A stretch of DNA of 64,000 nt from Bacillus vallismortis. GTDB lineage: Bacteria; Bacillota; Bacilli; Bacillales; Bacillaceae. Positions 52,652 through 61,646 of this stretch are shown one piece after another. The position numbers were made by a program, and so were the translations under genes. Below the pieces are notes generated by a model that was not told the origin of the DNA, did not search any database, and saw only the letters and a list, made by a program, of their open reading frames with translations. The stretch spans positions 556,001 through 620,000 of the forward strand of contig NZ_CP160797.1 of the NCBI RefSeq assembly GCF_040784915.1, read 5' to 3'. The first letter of the stretch is position 1, and every line of letters begins with the position of its first letter.

Positions 52652-52786
52652 TCTTTCGTTCAAGCTTTAAGCGGCTTTCACAGACTGAAAGTTATGATAC
52701 AATATACAAATGTTTTTATAGCTTCAATCTATCGTTGAAGTTGACATCTTACATAAGGGACTAGGTTGAAGGGAAGGTTTGATAAC

Positions 52787-53995
52787 ATGCTGCAAAACCC
52801 AACTGGAAAAGAACGCTTGGCATTGGCGTTTCTGCTCGGCATGCTTGCTATATTGGGCCCGCTTAATATCGATATGTATTTGCCAAGTTTTCCTGAAATC
52901 GCGAATGATTTATCAGCAAGCGCTTCACTTGTACAGTTAAGTTTAACAGCCTGTCTGGTCGGGCTTACCATCGGCCAGCTGATTGTCGGGCCGGTCAGTG
53001 ATGCGCAGGGAAGACGGAAGCCGCTATTAATCTGTATTTTTTTATTTGCGCTATCTTCTCTGTTTTGTGCGCTGTCGCCCAATATTACAACATTAGTGGC
53101 TGCGCGTTTTTTACAGGGGTTCACAGCTTCAGCAGGGCTTGTGCTGTCTCGCGCCATCGTCCGCGATGTGTTTACCGGAAGAGAGCTTTCTAAATTTTTC
53201 TCACTGTTAATGGTCATTACAGCAGTTGCGCCAATGGTAGCACCTATGACAGGCGGCGCCATTTTGCTTTTGCCATTTGCAACGTGGCATACGATTTTTC
53301 ACTTGTTAACGATCATCGGATTTTTACTTGTTCTTTTGATTGCATTTAGACTAAAAGAAACGCTGCCGCCGGAAAAAAGGATTCCAAGCTCAATCGGAAC
53401 ATCTGTCAAAACGATGGGCAGCCTGCTGAAGGATCGGTCCTTTATGGGGTACGCGTTAACTGTTGGGTTTATACATGGAGGAAGCTTTGCATATGTGTCC
53501 GGTACCCCATTTGTATACCAGGGTATTTACGGGGTGTCGCCGCAGGTGTTTAGTATTCTGTTTGGCATTAACGGCCTGGCGATTATATCGGGCAGCTTTA
53601 TGATCGGGCGCTTTGGCGGAATCATCCATGAAAAAAAACTGCTTCGCATAGCGGTCATTACAGCTATGATTGCGACGGCTGTGCTTTTGACTATGACCAT
53701 GATTCACGGCCCTCTGGCCACACTAGTCATATCCATCTTCATTTACATGATTACAATTGGCATGGTTTTGACCAGCACGTTTACGCTGGCCATGGAGAAG
53801 CAGGGGCACCGAGCCGGAAGCGCAAGCGCGCTGCTCGGCATGCTGCCGCTTCTCCTCGGATCGATCGTCTCCCCGTTTGTAGGCATTAATGAAACGACTG
53901 CCATTCCAATGGGAGCGATCATGTTTGTGACAGCGGTCATCGGCTCGCTGGCGTTTTTTGGATTAACGAAAGAACGAGCGGAGCAAAAAACCTGA
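52787..53995 (+). CDS. ydgK: Bcr/CflA-family MFS exporter YdgK
   Basis: A 402-residue major facilitator with 12 predicted helices of the Bcr/CflA drug-resistance group. Signature GPLNIDMYLPSFPEIANDL near residues 20-38, loop motif GPVSDAQGRRKPLL, and motif C-type ITAVAPMVAPMTGGAI. ATG at 52787 chosen for GAAGGGAAGG upstream, giving the YdgK length I remember. Likely exports bicyclomycin-like or other toxic compounds. Its own promoter and a short stem CTTCAATCTATCGTTGAAG lie upstream. Confidence 0.9.
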   Translation: MLQNPTGKERLALAFLLGMLAILGPLNIDMYLPSFPEIANDLSASASLVQLSLTACLVGLTIGQLIVGPVSDAQGRRKPLLICIFLFALSSLFCALSPNITTLVAARFLQGFTASAGLVLSRAIVRDVFTGRELSKFFSLLMVITAVAPMVAPMTGGAILLLPFATWHTIFHLLTIIGFLLVLLIAFRLKETLPPEKRIPSSIGTSVKTMGSLLKDRSFMGYALTVGFIHGGSFAYVSGTPFVYQGIYGVSPQVFSILFGINGLAIISGSFMIGRFGGIIHEKKLLRIAVITAMIATAVLLTMTMIHGPLATLVISIFIYMITIGMVLTSTFTLAMEKQGHRAGSASALLGMLPLLLGSIVSPFVGINETTAIPMGAIMFVTAVIGSLAFFGLTKERAEQKT

Positions 53996-54017
53996 CATGG
54001 CGTCAGGTTTTTTGTTT
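53990..54017. terminator. Terminator between converging ydgK and ydhB
   Basis: AACCTGAC pairs with GTCAGGTT, followed by a T run on the plus strand; the first arm overlaps the ydgK stop. Confidence 0.8.
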
Positions 54018-54020
54018 TAG

Positions 54021-54758
54021 TTAGAATAATAACAGCAGGCCCGCAATCGCCGGAGTCAAGAAGATGGCCGATTTCAGAACCACCTTTGGCATAAGGTTGG
54101 TGAATTTCGCACCTACATAGGCACCGCACATCGTGCCGACCAAGACTTTGATCAGCAGTATATAATCGACAAAACCTTCTGTAATGTATCCGATTCCTCC
54201 ACCTACAGCGAGGGGAATGATCACAAGCATCGTCGTTCCGACAGAATGGCGAATAGACAGGTTCAGCATGATCATTAAACCGATTTGAATAAAAGGCGCC
54301 GACCCTATGCCGAATGTGCCGGAAAGAACGCCGGAAACAATTCCTAAGATGACCGCTCTCGTATACGTTGAAAGATGGCTCTGATTCATTTGAGCCTTCT
54401 CTTTTAAAAGAAACAATCTGATTAAAATGAGAATCGCTGATAAAAACAACATTCCCGCCGTCAAATAATGAAGCAAATCAGCCGGAATGAACGATGTCAG
54501 TTTGGCGCCGAAAAATGAGCCGACCGCAGCAAAGCATCCGACTATTAAGCCGATTTTCATTTGAATGTTGCCTTCACGATAGTGGCTGTATGCCCCTGAT
54601 AAGCTGGTGAAAGCCATCCCGGCGAGGGAAGTGCCTAAAGCCGTATGAATAGGAACATGGAAAAGAAGAGTTAAAAGTGCAATGACAAAGCCTGCACCCC
54701 CGGCACCTATAAAGCCTAAAATAATCCCGAGAAGAAACATAACAAGAATAATGAGCAT
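54021..54758 (-). CDS. ydhB: TauE/SafE-family (DUF81) membrane protein YdhB
   Basis: A 245-residue protein with about eight helices in two TauE/SafE repeats: GIILGFIGAGGAGFVIALL at the N-terminus and the corresponding GIVSGVLSGTFGIGSAPFIQ in the second half. The family exports sulfur-containing or organic anions; the substrate is not known. GGAGG before the ATG. Monocistronic. Confidence 0.88.
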   Translation of the reverse strand: MLIILVMFLLGIILGFIGAGGAGFVIALLTLLFHVPIHTALGTSLAGMAFTSLSGAYSHYREGNIQMKIGLIVGCFAAVGSFFGAKLTSFIPADLLHYLTAGMLFLSAILILIRLFLLKEKAQMNQSHLSTYTRAVILGIVSGVLSGTFGIGSAPFIQIGLMIMLNLSIRHSVGTTMLVIIPLAVGGGIGYITEGFVDYILLIKVLVGTMCGAYVGAKFTNLMPKVVLKSAIFLTPAIAGLLLLF

Positions 54759-55006
54759 ATTTTTTCCTCCATTGAAAAGGTCTAAAAATGTAATAAGTGC
54801 TATTCTGGCGGAGGTATGGTGTTCTATTGACGATGAAAAAACATGCCGATTTTTCAGTTGTCAGTAGTCCGTCGACCGTCGTTCAGCAAACATATCGTAC
54901 CCCGAATTCTGAGATTTGACAAGGCAGTTTATTGCTTCCCATTACCATCTGTTATATGATTTTCATGAAGAAAAGCCCATGAATATATTCAAAAGAGGTA
55001 TTATAT

Positions 55007-55681
55007 ATGGACGATTTTAAATTAGACAAACCGACTCCTTACTACCTGCAATTTTATAACCAACTGAAAAAAATGATCTTCAACGGAACTTTTAAGCCGG
55101 GGGAACGGATAAACGAAACCCAGCTGGCGAAAAGCTTTGGTGTCAGCCGCTCTCCAATAAGGGAAGCCATGCGGCTGCTTGAAAAAGACGGTTTGTTAAA
55201 AGCAGATGACCGAAATGGATTTTCTATTACGTCGTTAACGGCAAAAGATGTAGATGAGATTTATAAAATCAGAATTCCGCTGGAGCAGCTGGCAGTTGAG
55301 TTAGTCATAGACGAAGCGGATGAGGAAGAGCTTGCCATTCTTGAAAAACAGCTTGAAGAAACAGAAAAAGCCATTCACAACGGAATGGAAGATACGGAAA
55401 TCATCAGTTTAAACCAAAAGTTTCATGAGCTGCTTGTCGATTTTAGCCATAACAAACATTTGAACAATTTGCTTGAGCATGTAAATGATCTGATTCACTT
55501 TTGCAGAATCCTTAATTATACTGGCGACCACCGTGCAGAAACGATACTGAGTGAACACCGCAAAATATTTGAAGAAGTGAAAAAGAAAAACAAAAAAGCA
55601 GCCAAACAGTATGTGGAGGCTCATTTCAATCATGACTGTGAGCACTTGAAGCATTTGCTTGAAGAAAGAAAAGAGAATTGA
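55007..55681 (+). CDS. ydhC: GntR/FadR-type regulator YdhC
   Basis: A 224-residue regulator: GntR winged helix (about 10-75, LKKMIFNGTFKPGERINETQLAKSFGVSRSPIREAMRLL in two parts) and an FCD effector domain (about 85-215) whose metal-ligand histidines lie in LNQKFHELLVD, and in AHFNHDCEHL. Start preceded by AGAGG. It likely responds to an organic acid. Divergent from ydhB, a possible target. Confidence 0.9.
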   Translation: MDDFKLDKPTPYYLQFYNQLKKMIFNGTFKPGERINETQLAKSFGVSRSPIREAMRLLEKDGLLKADDRNGFSITSLTAKDVDEIYKIRIPLEQLAVELVIDEADEEELAILEKQLEETEKAIHNGMEDTEIISLNQKFHELLVDFSHNKHLNNLLEHVNDLIHFCRILNYTGDHRAETILSEHRKIFEEVKKKNKKAAKQYVEAHFNHDCEHLKHLLEERKEN

Positions 55682-55698
55682 TTATTGTGTGATCCGTC

Positions 55699-55730
55699 CC
55701 AAGGGGAATCTTGCCCCTTGGTTTTTTTGC
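55699..55730 (+). terminator. Terminator of ydhC
   Basis: CCAAGGGG pairs with CCCCTTGG, followed by a T run. Confidence 0.88.
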
Positions 55731-55805
55731 GCTCACTAACATATATAAGGGATTATGGTAATAAGATTTTATGATAGATTGACTAACGAATAATGGGGGT
55801 TACAC

Positions 55806-57068
55806 ATGTTTATCCATATCGTCCGGCCTGGTGATTCTTTGTTTTCCATAGGCAGAAGATACGATGCTGCTGTTGATCAAATCCGGGGTGTGAATGGGTT
55901 AGACGAAACGAATATCGTGCCGGGGCAGGCTCTGCTAATCCCTCTTTATGTATATACAGTGCAGCCGGGAGACACGCTGACCGCCATTGCGGAAAAAGCG
56001 TTTGTTCCATTAGAGCGACTGCGGGCCGCAAACCCGGGCATCAGCCCAAATGCTTTGCAAGTCGGAGCAAAAATAACGATCCCTTCTATCTCAAATTACA
56101 TTGCGGGGACGCTGAGTTTTTATGTGCTCCGAAATCCTGATCTCGATCGGGAGTTAATTAATGACTTTGCGCCATACTCGTCTTCGATTTCGATTTTCGA
56201 ATACCATATTGCACCTAATGGCGACATTGCAAACCAATTAAATGATAAGGCCGCGATTGAGACAACATGGCAAAGACGAGTCACACCGCTGGCAACGATC
56301 ACGAATCTCACATCAGAAGGCTTCAGTACGGAGATCGTTCACCAAGTCCTGAACAACCCGACAGCGAGAACCAATCTGGTTAACAATATTTATTATTTAG
56401 TTTCCACAAGAGGATATGGGGGGGTGACAATCGATTTTGAACAGGTAAGCGCCGCGGATCGTGATCTATTTACCGGGTTTTTACGTCAGCTGAGAGACCG
56501 CCTTCAGGCAGGAGGGTATGTGCTGACGATAGCTGTTCCGGCAAAAACAAGCGATCAGATCCCATGGCTGAGAGGCTACGATTACGGAGGGATTGGAGCA
56601 GTTGTCGATTATATGTTTATTATGGCTTATGATTGGCATCATGCAGGAAGTGAGCCGGGCCCGGTAGCGCCGATTACTGAGATCAGGAGAACCATTGAGT
56701 TTGCGATTGCGCAGGTGCCGCGCAGAAAAATCATCATCGGAGTCCCTCTTTATGGGTACGACTGGATCATCCCGTACCAGCCGGGAACTGTTGCTTCAGC
56801 CATTTCAAATCAAAACGCAATCGAAAGAGCGATGAGGTACCAAACGCCGATCCAATATTCAGCCGAATATCAATCACCTTTTTACCGGTACAGTGATCAA
56901 GAAGGGCGGACGCATGAGGTATGGTTTGAAGATGTCAGAAGCATGAGCCGGAAAATGCTGATCGTCCGGGAATACGGATTGCAAGCTATAGGCGCTTGGC
57001 AGTTAACCTTGGGTTTCACGCCAGGCCCATGGCTCTTGCGGAAATTTTTTACGATCAGAAAGGTATAA
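55806..57068 (+). CDS. ydhD: LysM-GH18 spore-type glycosylase YdhD
   Basis: A 420-residue enzyme with two N-terminal LysM domains (residues about 2-45, HIVRPGDSLFSIGRRY, and 48-94, YTVQPGDTLTAIAEKA) and a GH18 domain (about 100-415). The catalytic stretch reads YGGVTIDFEQVSA, matching DxxDxE with a shortened first part, and YMFIMAYDWHH follows. No signal peptide, as in the spore proteins YaaH/SleL; LysM binds peptidoglycan of the spore cortex. Preceded by GGGGG. Terminator follows directly. Confidence 0.9.
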   Translation: MFIHIVRPGDSLFSIGRRYDAAVDQIRGVNGLDETNIVPGQALLIPLYVYTVQPGDTLTAIAEKAFVPLERLRAANPGISPNALQVGAKITIPSISNYIAGTLSFYVLRNPDLDRELINDFAPYSSSISIFEYHIAPNGDIANQLNDKAAIETTWQRRVTPLATITNLTSEGFSTEIVHQVLNNPTARTNLVNNIYYLVSTRGYGGVTIDFEQVSAADRDLFTGFLRQLRDRLQAGGYVLTIAVPAKTSDQIPWLRGYDYGGIGAVVDYMFIMAYDWHHAGSEPGPVAPITEIRRTIEFAIAQVPRRKIIIGVPLYGYDWIIPYQPGTVASAISNQNAIERAMRYQTPIQYSAEYQSPFYRYSDQEGRTHEVWFEDVRSMSRKMLIVREYGLQAIGAWQLTLGFTPGPWLLRKFFTIRKV

Positions 57069-57100
57069 AAAAAGACACCAAAGCCAGGTGTCTTTTCAGG
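57068..57100 (+). terminator. Terminator of ydhD
   Basis: AAAAGACACC pairs with GGTGTCTTTT around seven bases. Confidence 0.8.
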
Positions 57101-57216
57101 TTTTAGACAAGAGACGCAGAATAATTCAATCATTTGTCCCTTGCATGGCGTTCCGTCCCCATTTTACGATTAGTAGTAGTCTGATCAAACAAAGCGTGTG
57201 AGAGGGAGTAGTCAAA

Positions 57217-58404
57217 ATGAAAACAGTATTGATTTTAAATTTCCCCGCGGAAGGCCATGTGAACCCTACTTTAGGCATCACAAAAGCATTTTCCGAAAAG
57301 GGGTATGACGTCCATTATATTTCAACTGAAAAATATAAAAAACGATTAGAAGCGGCGGGAGCAACTGTCCATCTACATCAGGATCTGCTGCGAACAACAC
57401 CTATTCAAATCGCTTCACCCAATGGAATTCTTGAGTTTCTTAAAATCCATATCAAAACCTCGCTGGATATTTTACATATTGTGAAAGACTTATCTAAGAG
57501 CATTCAATTTGATTTTGTTTATTATGATAAATTCGGCGCGGGGGAATTGGTGAGGGATTTCTTAGATATTCCTGGAGTCTCTTCATCGGCGTCCTTCCTG
57601 TTTGGCGAAGAGCATCTGAAAATCCTGCCTCTGCATCCGGAATCCGGAGCGCCGCTTGAATTGGATCAAGAGTGCGAAGACCTTTTGGCAAAAATGAAAG
57701 AAACGTACGGTGTTGCCCCGAAAAACATGGTGCAATTCATGAACAATAAAGGGGAATTAAATGTAGTGTATACAAGCCGTTATTTTCAGCCGGAAAGCGA
57801 TCGCTTTGGGGATGACTGTCTGTTTATCGGTCCCAGCTTTCCAAAGAGAGCGGAAAAAACAGATTTCCCGATTGAACAGTTAAAAGATGAAAAGGTCATT
57901 TATATCTCAATGGGAACTGTTCTGGACAATACGGAAGAATTCTTCAATCACTGTATAGATGCATTTTCCGGCTTCAACGGAAAAGTCGTCATCGCTGCCG
58001 GGGAAAAAGCGGATCTGACCAAACTAAAGCAGGCGCCGGAAAACTTTATCATCGCCCCGTATGTCCCTCAGCTTGAAGTGCTGGAGCAAGCTGATGTTTT
58101 TATTACACACGGCGGAATGAACAGCGTAAATGAAGGCATTCATTTCAATGTGCCTCTGGTTGTAATGCCCCATGACAAGGATCAGCCGATGGTGGCGCAG
58201 CGTCTCTCGGAACTCCATGCAGGCTATGTCATTTCTAAAGATGACGTCGATGTACAAAAATTAAAACAGGGCGTAGATGAGGTTATGCATCACGATCAAT
58301 ATACGGAAGGCATTCAAAAAATCAATCAAAGCTTCCAAGAGTGTATGGACATGGATGAAATGATGGAGCGGATTGATGAATTGATTGGTCAAAAAAACAA
58401 ATAA
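57217..58404 (+). CDS. ydhE: UDP-glycosyltransferase YdhE (macrolide type)
   Basis: A 395-residue GT1 glycosyltransferase with a GT-B fold. The N-terminal acceptor domain begins ILNFPAEGHVNPTLGITKAF with catalytic His14-type histidine; the C-terminal donor-binding motif is APYVPQLEVLEQADVFITHGG, ending in MPHDKDQPMVAQRL. It transfers glucose from UDP-glucose to macrolides or flavonoid-like acceptors in vitro, as known for YdhE, YjiC and YojK. AGAGGGAG before the ATG. Confidence 0.92.
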   Translation: MKTVLILNFPAEGHVNPTLGITKAFSEKGYDVHYISTEKYKKRLEAAGATVHLHQDLLRTTPIQIASPNGILEFLKIHIKTSLDILHIVKDLSKSIQFDFVYYDKFGAGELVRDFLDIPGVSSSASFLFGEEHLKILPLHPESGAPLELDQECEDLLAKMKETYGVAPKNMVQFMNNKGELNVVYTSRYFQPESDRFGDDCLFIGPSFPKRAEKTDFPIEQLKDEKVIYISMGTVLDNTEEFFNHCIDAFSGFNGKVVIAAGEKADLTKLKQAPENFIIAPYVPQLEVLEQADVFITHGGMNSVNEGIHFNVPLVVMPHDKDQPMVAQRLSELHAGYVISKDDVDVQKLKQGVDEVMHHDQYTEGIQKINQSFQECMDMDEMMERIDELIGQKNK

Positions 58405-58408
58405 ACAA

Positions 58409-58437
58409 CAAACTCCCGTACCTGGTACGGGAGTTCG
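58409..58437. terminator. Bidirectional terminator between ydhE and ydhF
   Basis: AACTCCCGTACC pairs with GGTACGGGAGTT, with the two-base overlap forming a tight turn, and T tracts on both sides. Confidence 0.8.
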
Positions 58438-58441
58438 TCAT

Positions 58442-59152
58442 TTAAAACTCGATTTTGATCTTTTGAGCATCACTGATTTTCTGATGGTTGTGGTCAAAGA
58501 CGTCACTTGTTGTGATTTCGATCCACTTGATCTCTTTTTCTTTCTTCTTATCATCAGCATCTTCATCATGAGCATGGCCTCTTGATGCATTTACAATAAA
58601 TCCGAGATTTCCGGACTTTTCTGCTCCGCCTTCCAATTCGCCATTCAACTCTTCAAGATAAATATCTTTGTTCCAATCAAAGGTTTCCCCTGTATTTGTT
58701 TTCATCAAGGCAACCGGCGCAACATTTACTTTTTTTGAAGATGTGTTCTTGATGTCAACGAAGACCTTAACGAAATCAAACTCTTCATCGTGTGTTAATA
58801 CATGAAAATAATCAATCATGCTGTAGTCCGGGCGCAAGTGGATCAGCTTCATTTCTTTTACTGTTAACTCCACGTCGCCAATCTTATAGGTTTGATTCAC
58901 TTGCTTGATATTCTTTAAAACAGCTTTTCCCTTGTCATCAGAAAACGTTTGGCCCGCCTTCATCAAAGATCGGTCATCGGTGACTTGTGAATTGGGCTGA
59001 TAATCATCTCTGCTGTCTTTTTGAGATGACGTGCTTTGCGGTGTGGCTTTTACCGCTTGCTCCTCGCCCGCATTTTGTTTTTCTGTATTGACGTTTGATG
59101 AGCAGCCCGCAAGCATGACGATAAAAACAGCAATCGAAATAATTCCTCTCAT
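58442..59152 (-). CDS. ydhF: Lipoprotein YdhF
   Basis: A 236-residue exported lipoprotein: signal peptide MRGIISIAVFIVMLAGC with the lipobox LAGC. A polar linker follows, then an immunoglobulin-like DUF4352-type domain (about 75-200, YKIGDVELTVKEMKLIHL and FVKVFVDIKNTSSKKV). A histidine- and aspartate-rich stretch (RGHAHDEDADDKKKEKE) near the end could bind metal. Two adjacent ATG codons are possible starts; GGAGG is best spaced to the second. Downstream of phoB on the same strand, so co-regulation by phosphate starvation is likely. Confidence 0.85.
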   Translation of the reverse strand: MRGIISIAVFIVMLAGCSSNVNTEKQNAGEEQAVKATPQSTSSQKDSRDDYQPNSQVTDDRSLMKAGQTFSDDKGKAVLKNIKQVNQTYKIGDVELTVKEMKLIHLRPDYSMIDYFHVLTHDEEFDFVKVFVDIKNTSSKKVNVAPVALMKTNTGETFDWNKDIYLEELNGELEGGAEKSGNLGFIVNASRGHAHDEDADDKKKEKEIKWIEITTSDVFDHNHQKISDAQKIKIEF

Positions 59153-59217
59153 CATGATTCCTCCATTAAAAAGAGAGCCCGTTACTTCATACAAGCAACG
59201 GGGCACCTTGTATTCTT

Positions 59218-60606
59218 TTACTTATCGTTAATCTTAATCTTGTATTGTAAAGCGCTGAAAACTTTTTTCGCGATTTCAGTATTATCAATTTGGCCTGCAA
59301 AATCATCGCTTGACGGCCCGTACGCGTAGACGGGAACATCTTCACCGGTATGTCCGCCTGTCGTCCATCCAGTGTGGGAGCGTTTATTGAAAATCTCCTC
59401 AATCGCGTTATCGATTTCAAGTACTTCTTTCGTTTTTGCGGCTTTTTCAACAGATTGAATTTCTGATTTAGTTAAAGCCAATTTCTTTTGGTCAATATAC
59501 GTTTTTAATGTTTTTTCAACACCTGCGCCGTCAGCGATTTTTTCTGCCATAAAATCAGGTGTGCGCTTTGCGGCTTTAATAGGTTCACTGAACCAGTTGT
59601 AGATGCCGTCCGCACCGATTGAGTATCCGCCTGTGGAGTGGTCAGCCGTTGCGACAACCAATGTGTGTTTGTCTTTTTTGGCGAAATCAATAGCCGCCTT
59701 AAAAGCTTGTTCAAAGTCTTCCATCTCACTCATGGCGGCGACGATATCATTGTCATGTCCCGCCCAGTCAATCTGGCTGCCTTCCACCATGAGGAAGAAA
59801 CCGTCTTTATCCTTGCTTAATTTTTTAATCGCAGTGTTTGTCATATCTTTTAATGAAGGGATATCCTTCGTACGGTCCATCATTTTAGGCAGGCCGCCGT
59901 CAGCGAATAGGCCGAGAACTTGGCTGTCTTTATTTCTAAGCATGCTCTTGCGGTTATCCACATAGCTGTAACCCGCTTTTTTGAATTCCTTGATTAAATT
60001 GCGGTCCTTGCGGTCAAAATTGCTTTTTCCTCCGCCAAGAAGCACATCAATTTTGTGCTTACCGTTTACCATTTCATCAAAATAATCATCGGCAATCGAA
60101 TTCATGTTTTTCCGGCTGTGATCGTGGGAACCGAAAGAGGCGGGAGTGGCGTGTGTAATTTCTGAAGTAGCCACAAGGCCTGTTGATTTTCCTTTTTCTT
60201 TCGCTGCTTCAAGAACCGTCTTGACCTCTGATCCGTCGTTATCCACCGCAATCGCATTGTTATATGTTTTCACTCCAGCTGACATAGCCGTTGCCGCAGC
60301 TGCAGAATCTGTTACGTTTTGTTCTGGATCTTCAGGGTAAGTCGTTTGCTGGCCGACAAGGTATTGATCAAAAGCGGTAGGCTCTACAAACTTTGTCTTT
60401 TTATTATCCTTTAAGTAACGATAAGCGGACGTATACGACACACCCATACCATCACCAATCAGTACGATCACATTCTTAATTTCGTCTTGATTCCCCTTTT
60501 TCTTTTCCTTGGCGCTGGCTTCAGGCACACTGCCGCCGGCTAAGCTGCTGAACGCAATACATGATAAAACCGCGATAGGCAGTAATTTTTTCGGGAATTT
60601 TTTCAA
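59218..60606 (-). CDS. phoB: Alkaline phosphatase PhoB
   Basis: A 462-residue secreted alkaline phosphatase. Signal peptide of about 32 residues ending near ASAKEK; the metal ligands and nucleophile are visible: VLIGDGMG (Asp), DSAAAATAMSAG (nucleophilic Ser), FLMVEGSQIDWAGHDND, VVATADHSTGG and the C-terminal HTGEDVPVYAYGP. It releases phosphate outside the cell during phosphate starvation and also at sporulation. TTG start with AGGAGGTTATCC. PhoP-like direct repeats lie upstream; ydhF follows. Confidence 0.95.
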   Translation of the reverse strand: MKKFPKKLLPIAVLSCIAFSSLAGGSVPEASAKEKKKGNQDEIKNVIVLIGDGMGVSYTSAYRYLKDNKKTKFVEPTAFDQYLVGQQTTYPEDPEQNVTDSAAAATAMSAGVKTYNNAIAVDNDGSEVKTVLEAAKEKGKSTGLVATSEITHATPASFGSHDHSRKNMNSIADDYFDEMVNGKHKIDVLLGGGKSNFDRKDRNLIKEFKKAGYSYVDNRKSMLRNKDSQVLGLFADGGLPKMMDRTKDIPSLKDMTNTAIKKLSKDKDGFFLMVEGSQIDWAGHDNDIVAAMSEMEDFEQAFKAAIDFAKKDKHTLVVATADHSTGGYSIGADGIYNWFSEPIKAAKRTPDFMAEKIADGAGVEKTLKTYIDQKKLALTKSEIQSVEKAAKTKEVLEIDNAIEEIFNKRSHTGWTTGGHTGEDVPVYAYGPSSDDFAGQIDNTEIAKKVFSALQYKIKINDK

Positions 60607-60647
60607 CTGGATAACCTCCTATAATATATGATCTCAATGACAACCCC

Positions 60648-60690
60648 ATTATATTTTTTAAGTGTTAAGCAAGTATTAATCGATTATAAA
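60648..60690 (-). promoter_or_regulatory. PhoP-type boxes and -10 of phoB
   Basis: On the minus strand TTTATA (60690-60685), TTAATA (60679-60674) and TTAACA (60668-60663) recur every 11 bases, the spacing of PhoP TTHACA boxes. TATAAT (60653-60648) is the probable -10; no good -35 is present, as expected for PhoP activation. Confidence 0.7.
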
Positions 60691-60823
60691 GATTAGATTT
60701 ACAAGAATAAGAGAGTGGGGGACAATGGGGGTCCTTCAGGCTGAGTGAGGATGAGCATATAGAAAAGCTGGATGCCGGGGACAAGGGGGATCAAGAGACT
60801 GGGAGATATGACAATTTACAAAA

Positions 60824-60862
60824 AGAAAGCAGGGACCTCTATAAAAATCCCTGCTTTTATTT
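60824..60862. terminator. Terminator of ydhH
   Basis: AAAGCAGGGA pairs with TCCCTGCTTT across a 12-base loop. It can serve the minus-strand gene ydhH. Confidence 0.75.
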
Positions 60863-61349
60863 AATGATCAAACAAGGTCTTTTCATTAAGGGAAAACTGA
60901 CTCGCAGTATAATGATCACCTTGCTTCCATTTCACTTCAACCGTAATATCATGGCCTTCAAGCTCATGTTCATCTAATCGCTCCAAAAAAGAAACGGACT
61001 TCTCTTTTGCGCTTCCATCGCGGGAAGTGCCGCCGGAATAATCTCGGATGGGGATTTCTGTATCAGAATTCAGCAGAACCTCATCATCTTTTTTTACAAT
61101 CAGAGATTCCACATAAGTGTTGTCAGCTTTAGCCGTATCACCGATCCAATAAAGATTGCCGCTGTATTCGTTAAGGGCATCTTCATTTTTGGTAAAAACA
61201 GCTTCCCAATTCCGATCTTTGCTTTCTCCCCGCCAATTCGGATATTCCAATCGCAGATGATGAATAAGCTGATACGAAAAAAAGATCAAGCAGAAAACCA
61301 ATAATAGGGATGCCGTGAAAATGAGAGGGTATTTATAAAGACTGGACAT
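60861..61349 (-). CDS. ydhH: Membrane-anchored protein YdhH
   Basis: A 162-residue protein with one N-terminal membrane segment (about residues 8-30, PLIFTASLLLVFCLIFFSYQ) and an extracytoplasmic beta-rich domain (WEAVFTKNEDALNEYSGNLYWIG to the end, KWKQGDHYTASQFSL). It probably stays anchored on the outer face of the membrane. No characterised family is recognised. Position between phoB and ydhI/ydhJ fits ydhH of 168. Confidence 0.82.
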   Translation of the reverse strand: MSSLYKYPLIFTASLLLVFCLIFFSYQLIHHLRLEYPNWRGESKDRNWEAVFTKNEDALNEYSGNLYWIGDTAKADNTYVESLIVKKDDEVLLNSDTEIPIRDYSGGTSRDGSAKEKSVSFLERLDEHELEGHDITVEVKWKQGDHYTASQFSLNEKTLFDH

Positions 61350-61389
61350 AATAAACTCCTATTCGTTTAATTAATTACCTTTGAAAAAA

Positions 61390-61640
61390 GAATTTCATCC
61401 CGGATCAAAATGCCGTTTTCTTCGGTTTGAGCCGCCTCGCTTTTTCAACTGCGTTTGGAAACAATGCGGCAAATTGATAGCCCCTCTTTTGATAAAACGC
61501 CATCGGGTACATTATCGTTCGTTGTGATAAGCTTTAGCCATCTTTTCAACCTGCAGCAGTAAAGCTGAGCCGATCCCATTCTTTTCAATAATATTATCTA
61601 AATATACAATATATAACGATAAGAAAATAAATATTGAGGT
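61390..61640 (-). pseudogene. ydhI: Broken GNAT acetyltransferase gene (ydhI remnant)
   Basis: The minus strand keeps the acetyl-CoA loop part IIEKNGIGSALLLQVEKMAK, then a stop; in another frame it continues MYPMAFYQKRGYQFAALF to PNAVEKARRLKPKK and, after a further shift, ILIRDEI. The N-terminal half is missing up to the ydhJ promoter, and at least two frameshifts are present. In 168 an intact ydhI lies here as I recall. Confidence 0.75.
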
Positions 61641-61646
61641 GACGGT

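Noticed and set aside
52729..53262. 177-codon minus-strand frame inside ydgK
   Set aside because: Antisense to a recognised MFS gene; no own signals.
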